64,000 nt of DNA. Origin: Chitinophagales bacterium (GTDB taxonomy: Bacteria > Bacteroidota > Bacteroidia > Chitinophagales > UBA2359). Both the position numbers and the translations under genes were made by a program. The stretch lies in contig JAHDFD010000022.1 of the NCBI GenBank assembly GCA_020628375.1, positions 1-64,000 on the forward strand, given 5' to 3'. Shown here in pieces: positions 56,230-64,000 of this stretch; position 1 is the stretch's first letter, and every line of letters starts with the position of its first letter. Below the pieces are notes generated by a model, which worked only from the letters and a program-made list of their open reading frames with translations, was not told the DNA's origin and made no database searches.

Positions 56230-56835
56230 TTAAAATTGTTTTTTCAGGTTACTGAAGCTATCGAAAGGGGTATCTACAATAAAGGCGTTTGCTAACCAAT
56301 CGGGTATTCCACCACCAGGATCTGAAGCTACTTGCTGTACAGCCTTTACTTTATTATCAGCTATTTTAGTTAACTCCCAATAGCCTTCAAAAGCAGGAAT
56401 ATGTACTACATTCTTCTTATCTTTATAATAACCTTCTGCAAGATCCAGATCTATTCTTATGTTTCCGTTGCTTTTTTTATTGATCTTAAAACGGGTAACA
56501 CAATCTCTATTACTGACCGGCCAGGGAGCTTTAGCTTCAAAATATTGTATAAGCTCGGTATCAGATACTTTTTCAATCAGGTAACATTCGGCAGTATTGG
56601 CAAACCAGTTTTTATAGTTCTCGAAATCAGTAATAATCTTCAATAACTTATCTACACTCATATCGAATGTAGCTTCTACTCTGTAATCTTTAAGGCTTGC
56701 TTCCGGTAATTTTCTTGTAAAGACTTTTATTCCATTTTTATCCTTTTCCAACTTCCAATCGGATTGGGCTGACAAACAGAAAGAAAATAAAAGGGAACAT
56801 ACTATTACGAAAGAGCAATACTTTACCAATTTCAT
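56230..56835 (-). CDS. Secreted START/SRPBCC-domain protein
   Basis: 201 residues with a signal peptide ending SAQ. The mature part is the helix-grip START-type lipid-binding fold: WKLEKDKNGIKVFTRKLPEA, VDKLLKIITDFENYKNWF, then PWPVSNRDCVTRFKI and VQQVASDPGGGIPDWLANAF. This matches the periplasmic START family found with hydrophobic-ligand transport; the ligand is unknown. It lies between PorW/SprE and the GT5 gene, all on the minus strand. Confidence 0.82.
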   Translation of the reverse strand: MKLVKYCSFVIVCSLLFSFCLSAQSDWKLEKDKNGIKVFTRKLPEASLKDYRVEATFDMSVDKLLKIITDFENYKNWFANTAECYLIEKVSDTELIQYFEAKAPWPVSNRDCVTRFKINKKSNGNIRIDLDLAEGYYKDKKNVVHIPAFEGYWELTKIADNKVKAVQQVASDPGGGIPDWLANAFIVDTPFDSFSNLKKQF

Positions 56836-56909
56836 AAAATAAATTATTTTGCTACAATAATGCAGACCTCAAGTAAACAGAATGGTTTATTTATACATGG
56901 TTGATAAAT

Positions 56910-56941
56910 GATAAGTGATGATTGATGGGTAATCACTTATC
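56910..56941. repeat. AT-rich palindrome between PorW/SprE and the START gene
   Basis: gataagtgat (56910-56919) pairs perfectly with atcacttatc (56932-56941), within longer variants of the gataaatgataagtgat word. It stands 26 bases after the PorW/SprE stop and may act as its terminator. Confidence 0.55.
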
Positions 56942-56966
56942 ACTTATCAACTATCATTTATATCAA

Positions 56967-59900
56967 CTAGTAATTGTTCTGGAAGAATTCCATGTAAGCT
57001 TCTGTATTCTTATCTTTAAAATAGGTATTGAAGTTAGGTTTTGAAATAGAAAAAGCCTGATAAGGAACTTCAACGGTTTTCATAGCATTGGCTATTTCTT
57101 TGCTAATACTATTTCTGTAAAGATCAGATTTAGCCTTATTCTTGAAATTTTTGATCAGTATGATCGGGTGCTCTTTGTCTAAAAGCATTTGTGTTACTTT
57201 CAGGTTCGCGGAAGCATGATTGGCTTTATTGAAATTAGAAATATTATTTATCGCCTTAGTTATGTTCTGTGAATATCCATCTAAAACAACAAGGAAATAA
57301 TGTTGTTGATTTTCATCTAACTTATATTTAGAAGCCGCCTCTTTATTTTTACGTTTCTTAGGATCCAAATATTCCAAGATCTCATCGGCTTTCGTTTGAA
57401 CTTCTGTTCCCTTGTGCTTTGCAGCAACATTCTGAAGGGCGGAAATGTATTCGTTTACTTCATCTGTACTTCCAATTACAAAAGCTTCCAATAAGTCGAA
57501 TTCAGGCTGTAAGCTATTTGAGGCAAACTGAACTTCAGCATTTTGCTTTCTGGTAATTACTTCATTGTACTCTCCTTTTTCAAATAAACGGTAAGTTTCT
57601 TCGTAATATGCCAACAGAGCTGCTTTTTCAGCCTTTTTTTCTTTACCTCCATCGACCAATAATTTAGCAAACTCACTATCGGCAGCATTTTCGGCTAACC
57701 AGTTTTTATGTGTATTCGCTTTGGCTGTATTCTTTTCAGCCTTATACAATTGATATAAAGCGTAATGTGCCTGAGCATCATACTGTGTTCTAGGATAGCG
57801 TTTCAGTAAGGTTTCATAAGAAGTCAATGCTTTATCGTCAGCATTCAGTTTTTCATCGTAAATCACCGCAATCTGGTAAAGTGATGCTTCTATTTTGTTC
57901 TTTGCTTCTTGTTGTGCTTCTTTTGAAAAGGGAAGTGCATTCAAGAACATATCTCGAGAAAGCTGTCCTCCAAGTGCCAGATCTTTCAAATTCTGTTCAT
58001 CGGTATCGGCTACTGAACTGCTCGTACTCGGAATTGCCTCTTGTCTTCTCCAATTATCTACATTTGGTCTGTCGCCCCATTCTCTGATAAAGTCGATCTT
58101 CCCTAAAGAACGTGCGTTTTCACTATAGAAGTAAAAAGTCCCGCCACCATTATTCTTATCATTTTTATCATTATTACTGCTAAGGTCGGCAACACTTGCA
58201 GCTTCTGCCTCTTCCTGTGCTTGTTTTTCTATCTGCTCAATTAAGTCGTCTATCACATCATTTCTAACCGCTTCGGGCATAGCAACAAGACGTAACAAAC
58301 TATCTTGTAATTCTACGGTATTTATATGACCTGCTAATTCTGCAAGCACATCTTTTCTCAAGGCAATTTCTTCATAATTAGGATACGATTTAGGAAGAAT
58401 AACCAATGAACTATCATAGTAAGCACTTGATAATAAATATTTTTCCTGCTCGTAATACATTTCTGCGATCTTCAAATATGCTTTTGCTTTAACATCTTTA
58501 TTTATCGTACTATTTTCGGTTGCCTTTTTAAGGTATTCGAAGGCAGTATCAACATTTCCTTCATCAATAGCAATGTCTGCCATCGCCATATATATCTGAT
58601 CTTGATTGTCGTAGTTCTTATCGTCTTTAATCATTTTTTCAAGAAAACGAATCGATTCTTTTGAAGACTTATCTCCAGACTTGATCTGATTTTTCGCAAG
58701 GTCTAATTTTGCATTGAACGCCATATCGTAACCGGGTCTGCTTTTCAACACTTTTTTTAAGGAACTCACATTGGCTTTATAATCATCATCTTGCTCAGAA
58801 ATCTGGGCTTGTATATAATGAAAACGTGCCTTAACCGGCTTTTTTCTACTTTCTGCAATTGCCAGATCAAGAAAATCATAAGCTTCGTCAGTTTCACCTT
58901 TATCGAGGTGGTATTGTGCATACAATCCATTAAGGTCAGCCCTGTGTTTTCTCGGCATATTCTTATCCTGTCGTATGTAATCGAGAGAAGTAATAGCATC
59001 TTCTGTATTTCCCATAGCCATATATGAACGCGCTAACCATACTACAGATTCATACTTAGCAGGCTGGTGAAATAAAAACGACATCATACGATCGTTATAT
59101 TTCACTGCATTTTCATCTTCGTTTGTCTGATCTTGATTTAAGATAAAATTAGAAAACTCTCCGTCTTCCTCAGTTTCTTCTGTTGTTTCTTCTTCAGCTT
59201 TTTCTTCTTTTTGCTCCTCCTTATCTTTTACTTCTTCTTCTACTTCTTTTTCCTCTTCAATTTCTGGTTCTTTTTCTTCTTCTTTAGAAGGAGTCTCTTT
59301 TTTCTCAAAAGTATATTTTGGAACGTAAGGTAAAGGTCTTTGTCCTTTAATTCGGCGTTTTCTATTCTTCTCTTTCCATTTTAATTTTCTCTTGCGCTCT
59401 ACTTCTTTTTGCTTCTTGATCTTAGCACGTTCTTTAAGCATCTCTTTGCGGTCTTTTTCGCGCTGCTTCATTTGCTGCTCCTTTTCTTTCTTACGATCAG
59501 CCATTTCTTTCTCGCGCTGTTTCTTCAGATCTTCAGCCTCTTTTTTTCTTTCTTCGTTCTTCTTCTCGCGCTCTTCTTTATCGAATACTTTACCATCTTC
59601 ATTGCTTAAGCCACCAATATTGAACTTAATACCTTCCTTATCTCTTTTATTCTTTACCCTTTTCTGAAAATCCGTCTTACGGATTCCTCTTTTGAAACGA
59701 TTATTAATAAACTGAAATGACTTTATTGCTTCTTCATAATCACCCTTAAAAAACTGTGCTTGCCCCATCAGTAAATAACAATCATCAACCCACTTAGCAT
59801 TCGGGTGTTTTTGAATAGCGGTTGAGGTTTTCTTTAATATAGTTTCCATATCACCGGAAACCGCTGAGGTTTTTTCGGAATCATTGAACGCTAACACATC

Positions 59901-60161
59901 CAATAATTCTCCATCAAAATCATCTTTGTGTTGCTCCTGTAACTTTAATAAGCTTTGTTGCATCAGGATCTTAGCATTAAAATAACCATTGTATCTTGTG
60001 GTTAAATCCTGATACATGTTATTCGCAGTAGAAGATTTACCACTTTTTGCCTTTTTAGACTTTGTTTTTTTACTTCTGTTTTGTGCATCTGCATCTGTGG
60101 TTAAACCAACAGCTAGAATGAATGCAAAAAAGACGTAAAAGAATTTATTGAAATGTGTCAT
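56967..60161 (-). CDS. T9SS component PorW/SprE-type TPR protein
   Basis: 1064 residues with a signal peptide ending DADAQ but no lipobox Cys, although Flavobacterium SprE is a lipoprotein. TPR array (NAKWVDDCYLLMGQAQFFKG, ESVVWLARSYMAMGN, AYLKIAEMYYEQEKYLLSSA). The family phrase GKIDFIREWGDRPNVDNWRR is present (FYFYSEN upstream). Residues about 165-335 are a low-complexity block, first Lys/Arg-rich (KKEKEQQMKQREKDRKEM), then Glu-rich (EEEKEVEEEVKD), likely a charged coiled coil. PorW links the outer-membrane PorK/N ring to the Sov translocon in T9SS. Two cargo proteins are encoded at the left end of the window. Confidence 0.82.
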   Translation of the reverse strand: MTHFNKFFYVFFAFILAVGLTTDADAQNRSKKTKSKKAKSGKSSTANNMYQDLTTRYNGYFNAKILMQQSLLKLQEQHKDDFDGELLDVLAFNDSEKTSAVSGDMETILKKTSTAIQKHPNAKWVDDCYLLMGQAQFFKGDYEEAIKSFQFINNRFKRGIRKTDFQKRVKNKRDKEGIKFNIGGLSNEDGKVFDKEEREKKNEERKKEAEDLKKQREKEMADRKKEKEQQMKQREKDRKEMLKERAKIKKQKEVERKRKLKWKEKNRKRRIKGQRPLPYVPKYTFEKKETPSKEEEKEPEIEEEKEVEEEVKDKEEQKEEKAEEETTEETEEDGEFSNFILNQDQTNEDENAVKYNDRMMSFLFHQPAKYESVVWLARSYMAMGNTEDAITSLDYIRQDKNMPRKHRADLNGLYAQYHLDKGETDEAYDFLDLAIAESRKKPVKARFHYIQAQISEQDDDYKANVSSLKKVLKSRPGYDMAFNAKLDLAKNQIKSGDKSSKESIRFLEKMIKDDKNYDNQDQIYMAMADIAIDEGNVDTAFEYLKKATENSTINKDVKAKAYLKIAEMYYEQEKYLLSSAYYDSSLVILPKSYPNYEEIALRKDVLAELAGHINTVELQDSLLRLVAMPEAVRNDVIDDLIEQIEKQAQEEAEAASVADLSSNNDKNDKNNGGGTFYFYSENARSLGKIDFIREWGDRPNVDNWRRQEAIPSTSSSVADTDEQNLKDLALGGQLSRDMFLNALPFSKEAQQEAKNKIEASLYQIAVIYDEKLNADDKALTSYETLLKRYPRTQYDAQAHYALYQLYKAEKNTAKANTHKNWLAENAADSEFAKLLVDGGKEKKAEKAALLAYYEETYRLFEKGEYNEVITRKQNAEVQFASNSLQPEFDLLEAFVIGSTDEVNEYISALQNVAAKHKGTEVQTKADEILEYLDPKKRKNKEAASKYKLDENQQHYFLVVLDGYSQNITKAINNISNFNKANHASANLKVTQMLLDKEHPIILIKNFKNKAKSDLYRNSISKEIANAMKTVEVPYQAFSISKPNFNTYFKDKNTEAYMEFFQNNY

Positions 60162-60632
60162 TATCTATATTTGAACAGCTGTTTCATACAAAAAATAATA
60201 CAGCATTACCAAAACTAAAAAATCACAAAATTATTATATCTGTAGATATTTAATTTATGAGTTGATAATTATTGATTTATAAAAGCTAGAGGTTCATGGA
60301 ATTACAAGTACAAAATTAAGTCTTTTTTGAAAAGTAAATTCATTTTCAGTTGTACATATTTTAATACTACTTGAGTAAAAAATATGAGAAGTCAAGTTCA
60401 AGGTACTGAATATTTTATACACATTTCATAATTAAATGACATTGTAGATTACATTAATTAAACATTTTGGTTAAATTTGAAGCGCGCTTTAAAAAGAAAC
60501 TACATTGTAGAGCGTTAAAGTCATTACTTTTTACCTCCTCAATTGCGTATAGATTTTAATCTTAGAATATGTTTAAGTTGAGTAATAACCATTGGGTTGT
60601 TAGTATAAGTATTATTTTACCAAATAAATTTT
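60162..60632. other. Divergent intergenic region, PorW/SprE and DUF4290
   Basis: 471 bases, strongly AT-rich. It must hold promoters for both directions. TAAATTTG at 60472-60479 is a good -7 box pointing right, but no matched -33 box is at the right distance. No gene or hairpin is seen. Confidence 0.45.
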
Positions 60633-61313
60633 ATGGATTATAATAGCCAACGTCCCAAACTGAAATTAAGGGAATATGGTCGTAACATTCAGTATATGGT
60701 AGAGCATTTGCTAACCATAGAAGATGAAGAGAGAAGAAATAAAGCAGCAAATGCTTTAATAGATTTGATGGGACAATTGAATCCACATTTACGAATAGAA
60801 GAATTCCGCCCCAAATTATGGGATCATTTATACAGAATGTCAAACTTCGAACTTGATGTTAAATTCCCATACGATCTACAAGAACCTAAAGTAGATAAAT
60901 ACGATGCAAATCGACCACCTTACCCAAAAGACGAGATTCGCTTTAAACAATATGGTAAAAATGTTGAGAATCTGATTAATAAAGCTGTCACTTTAGAAGA
61001 TGAGGAGAAACGAAAAGCTTTTGCCAGAGTAATTGGAAACTATATGAAAATGGTTTCTGCTTCAGGTTATAAAGAACATATTGATGATGCCACTATTCGC
61101 GAAGACCTTAAAATGCTTTCCGACGGAAAATTAATAATCGACGAAGCTTCTGATCTTGACAGACTAACTCAATCAAACAGTCATAAATCACGAAGAGATA
61201 TTGTTGGTAATAGCCGAAAAATTCCTAAGTCGAATAATAATAAACGCAGAAAAGGAAGTAATAACAGAAATCGTTTCCAAAAAAGTGGAAGAGGGCCTGG
61301 GAGACGAAAGTAA
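60633..61313 (+). CDS. DUF4290 family protein
   Basis: 226 residues. The N-terminal 150 residues are DUF4290 (LREYGRNIQYMVEHLLTIED, NPHLRIEEFRPKLWDHLYRM), helical and cytoplasmic. The C-terminal 40 residues are very basic and disordered (NNKRRKGSNNRNRFQKSGRG), suitable for binding nucleic acid, though this is only inference. The function of DUF4290 is unknown; it often precedes murA, as here. A terminator separates the two. Confidence 0.88.
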   Translation: MDYNSQRPKLKLREYGRNIQYMVEHLLTIEDEERRNKAANALIDLMGQLNPHLRIEEFRPKLWDHLYRMSNFELDVKFPYDLQEPKVDKYDANRPPYPKDEIRFKQYGKNVENLINKAVTLEDEEKRKAFARVIGNYMKMVSASGYKEHIDDATIREDLKMLSDGKLIIDEASDLDRLTQSNSHKSRRDIVGNSRKIPKSNNNKRRKGSNNRNRFQKSGRGPGRRK

Positions 61314-61352
61314 TTTTTAAATTAATTCTTTTTAAGAAATTTTTTTTCAATG

Positions 61353-61388
61353 AAAGTGTTTGTAATATTGAATTGCAAACACTTTTTT
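61353..61388 (+). terminator. Terminator between DUF4290 and murA
   Basis: Perfect 10-bp stem aaagtgtttg (61353-61362) with caaacacttt (61376-61385), followed by a T-run. It overlaps the first in-frame TTG of murA and so argues that murA starts downstream at GTG 61409. Confidence 0.85.
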
Positions 61389-61408
61389 TAATTATAAAAC
61401 AAATATCT

Positions 61409-62725
61409 GTGAGTCAGGCTTTTAAGATCAATGGAGGAAATAAGTTAAACGGCGTTATTGTTCCACAAGGTGCAAAAAACGAGGCGTTACAAATAATATG
61501 TGCGACCTTACTTTCTGCCGAACCTATAACTATAAACAATTTACCTGATATAAGGGACATACGTTTTCTTATAAGTTTACTGGAAGAACTTGGTGTTAAA
61601 ACAGAAAAACACGCTCCCAATAGTGTTACTTTTCAGGCAGATAATATTGATCTTGATAAATTACATACCGAAGATTATCAGCACAAAGCTCGACAGATCA
61701 GAGGGTCGCTTACAACCTTAGGACCTTTGTTGGGCAGATTCAACCATGCATATATTCCACGTCCGGGTGGTGATAAAATTGGAAGAAGAAGAATAGATAC
61801 ACATTTACTAGGTTTTGAAAAACTAGGAGCCACTTTTGAATTTGACAAAGAAAACAATCTTTTTAAAATTGATTCAAGTAGATTAAAAGGTACTTATATC
61901 CACATGGATGAAGCTTCGGTAACCGGAACTGGAAACCTTATTATGGCATCGGTACTTGCCGAAGGGAAAACAACGATCTATAATGCAGCATGTGAACCAT
62001 ATTTGCAACAGTTGTGTAAGATGCTCAATAGTATGGGTGCCAATATTAAAGGCATTGGCTCTAATTTACTAGAAATTGAAGGAGTTGATAAGCTACATGG
62101 CTGTACACATACCTGTTTACCTGACATGATAGAAGTTGGTAGTTTTCTTGGTATGGCAGCATTGACACAATCGGATATTGTAATCAAAAATGCACAACCG
62201 GAAGCCTTGGGAATAATTCCAGATGTATTTAGAAGGCTAGGTATTCAATTCGATATAAATACACAAGGTGACATACATATACCAGAACAGGATATTTATG
62301 AAATAACAAAATTTATTGATGGTTCTATTTTAACCATAGCCGATGCTCCATGGCCTGGATTTACACCAGATTTATTGAGTATAATATTGGTGGTAGCAAC
62401 ACAAGCAAAAGGCAGTGTACTAATTCATCAGAAAATGTTTGAAAGTCGCTTATTCTTCACAGATAAACTGATCGACATGGGGGCTCAAATAATTCTATGC
62501 GACCCACATAGAGCGGTTGTTATTGGTTTGGCTCGTGAAGCTCAATTAAGAGGTATAAAAATGAGTTCACCGGATATTCGTGCAGGAATTGCTTTATTAA
62601 TGGCTGCATTGAGTGCCAATGGACAAAGCGTTATCAGTAATATCGAGCAGATTGACCGTGGCTACCAGAATATAGAGCAACGTTTACAGGCAGTTGGTGC
62701 CGACATAGAACGAATTTCTATATAA
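61409..62725 (+). CDS. murA: UDP-N-acetylglucosamine 1-carboxyvinyltransferase
   Basis: 438 residues from GTG 61409 (MSQAFKINGGNKLNG); the TTG 36 bases earlier lies inside the preceding terminator. It makes the first committed step of peptidoglycan, transferring enolpyruvate to UDP-GlcNAc. Motifs: GAKNEALQIICATLL (Lys 22 of E. coli), PDMIEVGSFLGMAAL, MFESRLFFTDKLIDMGA and the C-terminal EQIDRGYQNIEQRL. The active-site loop reads RPGGDKIGRRRID, with Asp 122 in the place of Cys 115 of E. coli. That substitution is known to abolish fosfomycin alkylation in Mycobacterium and, from memory, is normal in Bacteroidetes. Confidence 0.97.
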   Translation: MSQAFKINGGNKLNGVIVPQGAKNEALQIICATLLSAEPITINNLPDIRDIRFLISLLEELGVKTEKHAPNSVTFQADNIDLDKLHTEDYQHKARQIRGSLTTLGPLLGRFNHAYIPRPGGDKIGRRRIDTHLLGFEKLGATFEFDKENNLFKIDSSRLKGTYIHMDEASVTGTGNLIMASVLAEGKTTIYNAACEPYLQQLCKMLNSMGANIKGIGSNLLEIEGVDKLHGCTHTCLPDMIEVGSFLGMAALTQSDIVIKNAQPEALGIIPDVFRRLGIQFDINTQGDIHIPEQDIYEITKFIDGSILTIADAPWPGFTPDLLSIILVVATQAKGSVLIHQKMFESRLFFTDKLIDMGAQIILCDPHRAVVIGLAREAQLRGIKMSSPDIRAGIALLMAALSANGQSVISNIEQIDRGYQNIEQRLQAVGADIERISI

Positions 62726-62980
62726 TCCAACGTTACGATAAACCTTAGCTGTCAACAGTTTAAGCAGGTGTGGAGCAATGAGCTGATGAAGAACGTGCAG
62801 GGGAAATTTAGGTGTTTATATTTCCAAGTTCGGCACAATCCCTCATAGACTCCAAAAAGTCTTCAGTACGTGAGCGAACGTAAAAATGAGTAGAAAATTG
62901 AATAAATGTAAAGAATTGATAACCAGTAAATTATTTTTACGTTAGTCAGAAGCAAAAAAGAAAAAAACAATCAATCAACA
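62726..62980. other. Intergenic region before the Shedu gene
   Basis: 255 bases. Arms aacgtaaaaat (62877-62887) and atttttacgtt (62933-62943) form a perfect 11-bp inverted repeat around 45 bases of AT-rich sequence. Upstream is a composition unlike the murA end (cagtttaagcaggtgtgg onwards), possibly a remnant of some other gene, but I find no clear frame. The Shedu ATG follows at 62981. Confidence 0.5.
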
Positions 62981-64000
62981 ATGTTCAAAATCTATAATAA
63001 AGAGTCTAAATATTATTTAGAGTTCAATAATATAAAATTGGAGGGAACGAATACGTCAAATCATATTTGGGCTTATAGAAAAAATATAGATGAATTTCAT
63101 TGTGAGCGAATAAATGAAACTCCTCTTTTTGAATTAATCAAAGAGTTTAAAATAAACAATCTTCCAAATAGGCTTCAATTCCATATTTATAATACTCATA
63201 TTGATAGAGTTGAACCACCGATTGAGAAGTTACCATATCCATTTGATTCTTGCAGATTTCTCAGTCTTGATGACAAATTCATTATTGGATTATCTTGTTA
63301 TTTTGAGTTAGACAAATGGAAAAGAAAATGGGCTGCACATTTTTACTTTGAAGAAATAGAAAAATATCTTTCCACTTCCGACGAGATAAAAGTTATTAAA
63401 CACCCCGAATATAAAATCTATGATGAAGGCTATGAATTTTATTTAGAATTAGAATTTGATTCCAAAACAGGAATAACAATCGAGAATGCGTTAGAAAAAT
63501 CATTGCCAAAATTTAATGACCTAATAAATAATGTTGAAGGGAATCTATCAAATTTAGCTAAGCTGATAAAAATATTGGAACTTTGGAATGTGAATAAAAA
63601 GAATTCAGATGAAGAATTTTGGCAAAAGTTCTTCATTCGACATTCAAAGATAATTTCACAAGCTTTTGCATATCCAACAGTAATCTTTAAAGACAAAGCA
63701 TACCTCGGAGGAAAAGGAATTGACAATAAAAATGGGAAAGTAATTGACTATGTTTACATCAATAAATTAAACAACAACATAGCCCTAATTGAATTAAAAA
63801 CTCCTGTTTCAAAATTAGTTTCATCTAGATACAGAGGGACTTTTTCACTATCAAAAGAATTGACAGGTTCAGTAAATCAGCTTTTACAATACAGAGATGA
63901 ACAGATAAAAGAATACTATATTATTAGCTCTAAGTCAAAGAATAAATATGAATTATTTAATCCAAAATGCCTACTAATAATAGGTAAATTAGAAGATTTG
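62981..64000 (+). CDS. Shedu-type anti-phage nuclease (DUF4263), incomplete at the window end
   Basis: The first 340 residues, with the 3' end beyond the window. A 220-residue N-terminal domain of unknown fold precedes the Shedu nuclease core: FWQKFFIRHSKIISQAFAYP (227-246), then GKVIDYVY with Asp 256, LIELKTPVS with Glu 271 and Lys 273 (PD-D/ExK catalytic triad), and SKELTGSVNQLLQYRDEQ with Gln 300. SduA cuts DNA to stop phage; DUF4263 is its nuclease domain. The upstream promoter region has a perfect inverted repeat. No partner gene is visible, as Shedu is a single-gene system. The core genes around it look housekeeping, so the boundary at 62726 may be the left edge of a mobile or variable segment. 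Confidence 0.85.
   Translation, partial: MFKIYNKESKYYLEFNNIKLEGTNTSNHIWAYRKNIDEFHCERINETPLFELIKEFKINNLPNRLQFHIYNTHIDRVEPPIEKLPYPFDSCRFLSLDDKFIIGLSCYFELDKWKRKWAAHFYFEEIEKYLSTSDEIKVIKHPEYKIYDEGYEFYLELEFDSKTGITIENALEKSLPKFNDLINNVEGNLSNLAKLIKILELWNVNKKNSDEEFWQKFFIRHSKIISQAFAYPTVIFKDKAYLGGKGIDNKNGKVIDYVYINKLNNNIALIELKTPVSKLVSSRYRGTFSLSKELTGSVNQLLQYRDEQIKEYYIISSKSKNKYELFNPKCLLIIGKLEDL

Noticed and set aside
61373-61408. Longer N-terminus for MurA from TTG
   Set aside because: These codons lie in the T-run of the terminator at 61353, and the family start matches GTG 61409.
1-64000. tRNA and rRNA genes
   Set aside because: No T-arm type segments (ggttcgaatcc) or rRNA stretches stood out on either strand. 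A covariance search could still find one I missed.

Overview
The window is chromosomal DNA of a free-living, aerobic, AT-rich member of the Bacteroidota. Evidence: two proteins with type IX secretion (T9SS) C-terminal sorting domains, a PorW/SprE-type T9SS protein, several families largely confined to this phylum (DUF4290, DUF4270, DUF4199), a MurA with the Asp-for-Cys active site I remember from Bacteroides, and TAnnTTTG promoter boxes. I cannot place it below phylum.

Layout. 1-7.9 kb: two T9SS-exported surface proteins (the first has a lysyl-oxidase-like head), then lspA with a small outer membrane protein. 8.0-20.9 kb: ileS with a DksA-like gene, a class III aminotransferase, a ThiE/TenI-like protein, a flavin-fold oxidase, a TPR hybrid histidine kinase, trmL, and an AraC regulator with a SnoaL-like lipoprotein. 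21-26.2 kb: accessory stretch of small unrelated genes separated by repeats built on a GGTC/GACC palindrome; two repeats are ~230-bp direct copies. 26.2-33.8 kb: a repeat-built secreted protein, rsmA, an L,D-transpeptidase, a MazG-like protein, paired secreted thioredoxins, small genes, a pterin dehydratase and kdsB. 34-39 kb: class Ia ribonucleotide reductase (nrdA with a 355-residue LAGLIDADG intein, nrdB). 39-45 kb: heme A synthase, a YceI lipoprotein and recQ. 45.0-46.3 kb: no conventional gene, but a promoter-led 43-residue ORF followed by three ~300-bp non-coding tandem units and strong hairpins. 46.3-62.7 kb: fatty acid and peptide transporters, glmS, DUF4270, a short GT5 glycogen synthase, PorW/SprE, DUF4290 and murA. 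62.9-64 kb: a Shedu (DUF4263) anti-phage nuclease running off the right edge.

How the genes fit together. Envelope building is the main theme: kdsB (LPS core), glmS and murA (amino sugar and peptidoglycan precursors), an L,D-transpeptidase, lspA (lipoprotein maturation) and PorW/SprE with two of its likely cargo proteins. Nucleotide and translation housekeeping (nrdAB, ileS, trmL, rsmA) is interspersed. I found no tRNA, rRNA, intact insertion sequence, prophage or CRISPR array.

The best candidates for something undescribed are the 45.2-46.2 kb tandem array with its small ORF, the repeat-separated orphan genes at 22-26 kb, and the NrdA intein whose downstream junction residue is glycine instead of Ser, Thr or Cys. 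The terminal Shedu gene suggests a defence locus continues to the right.
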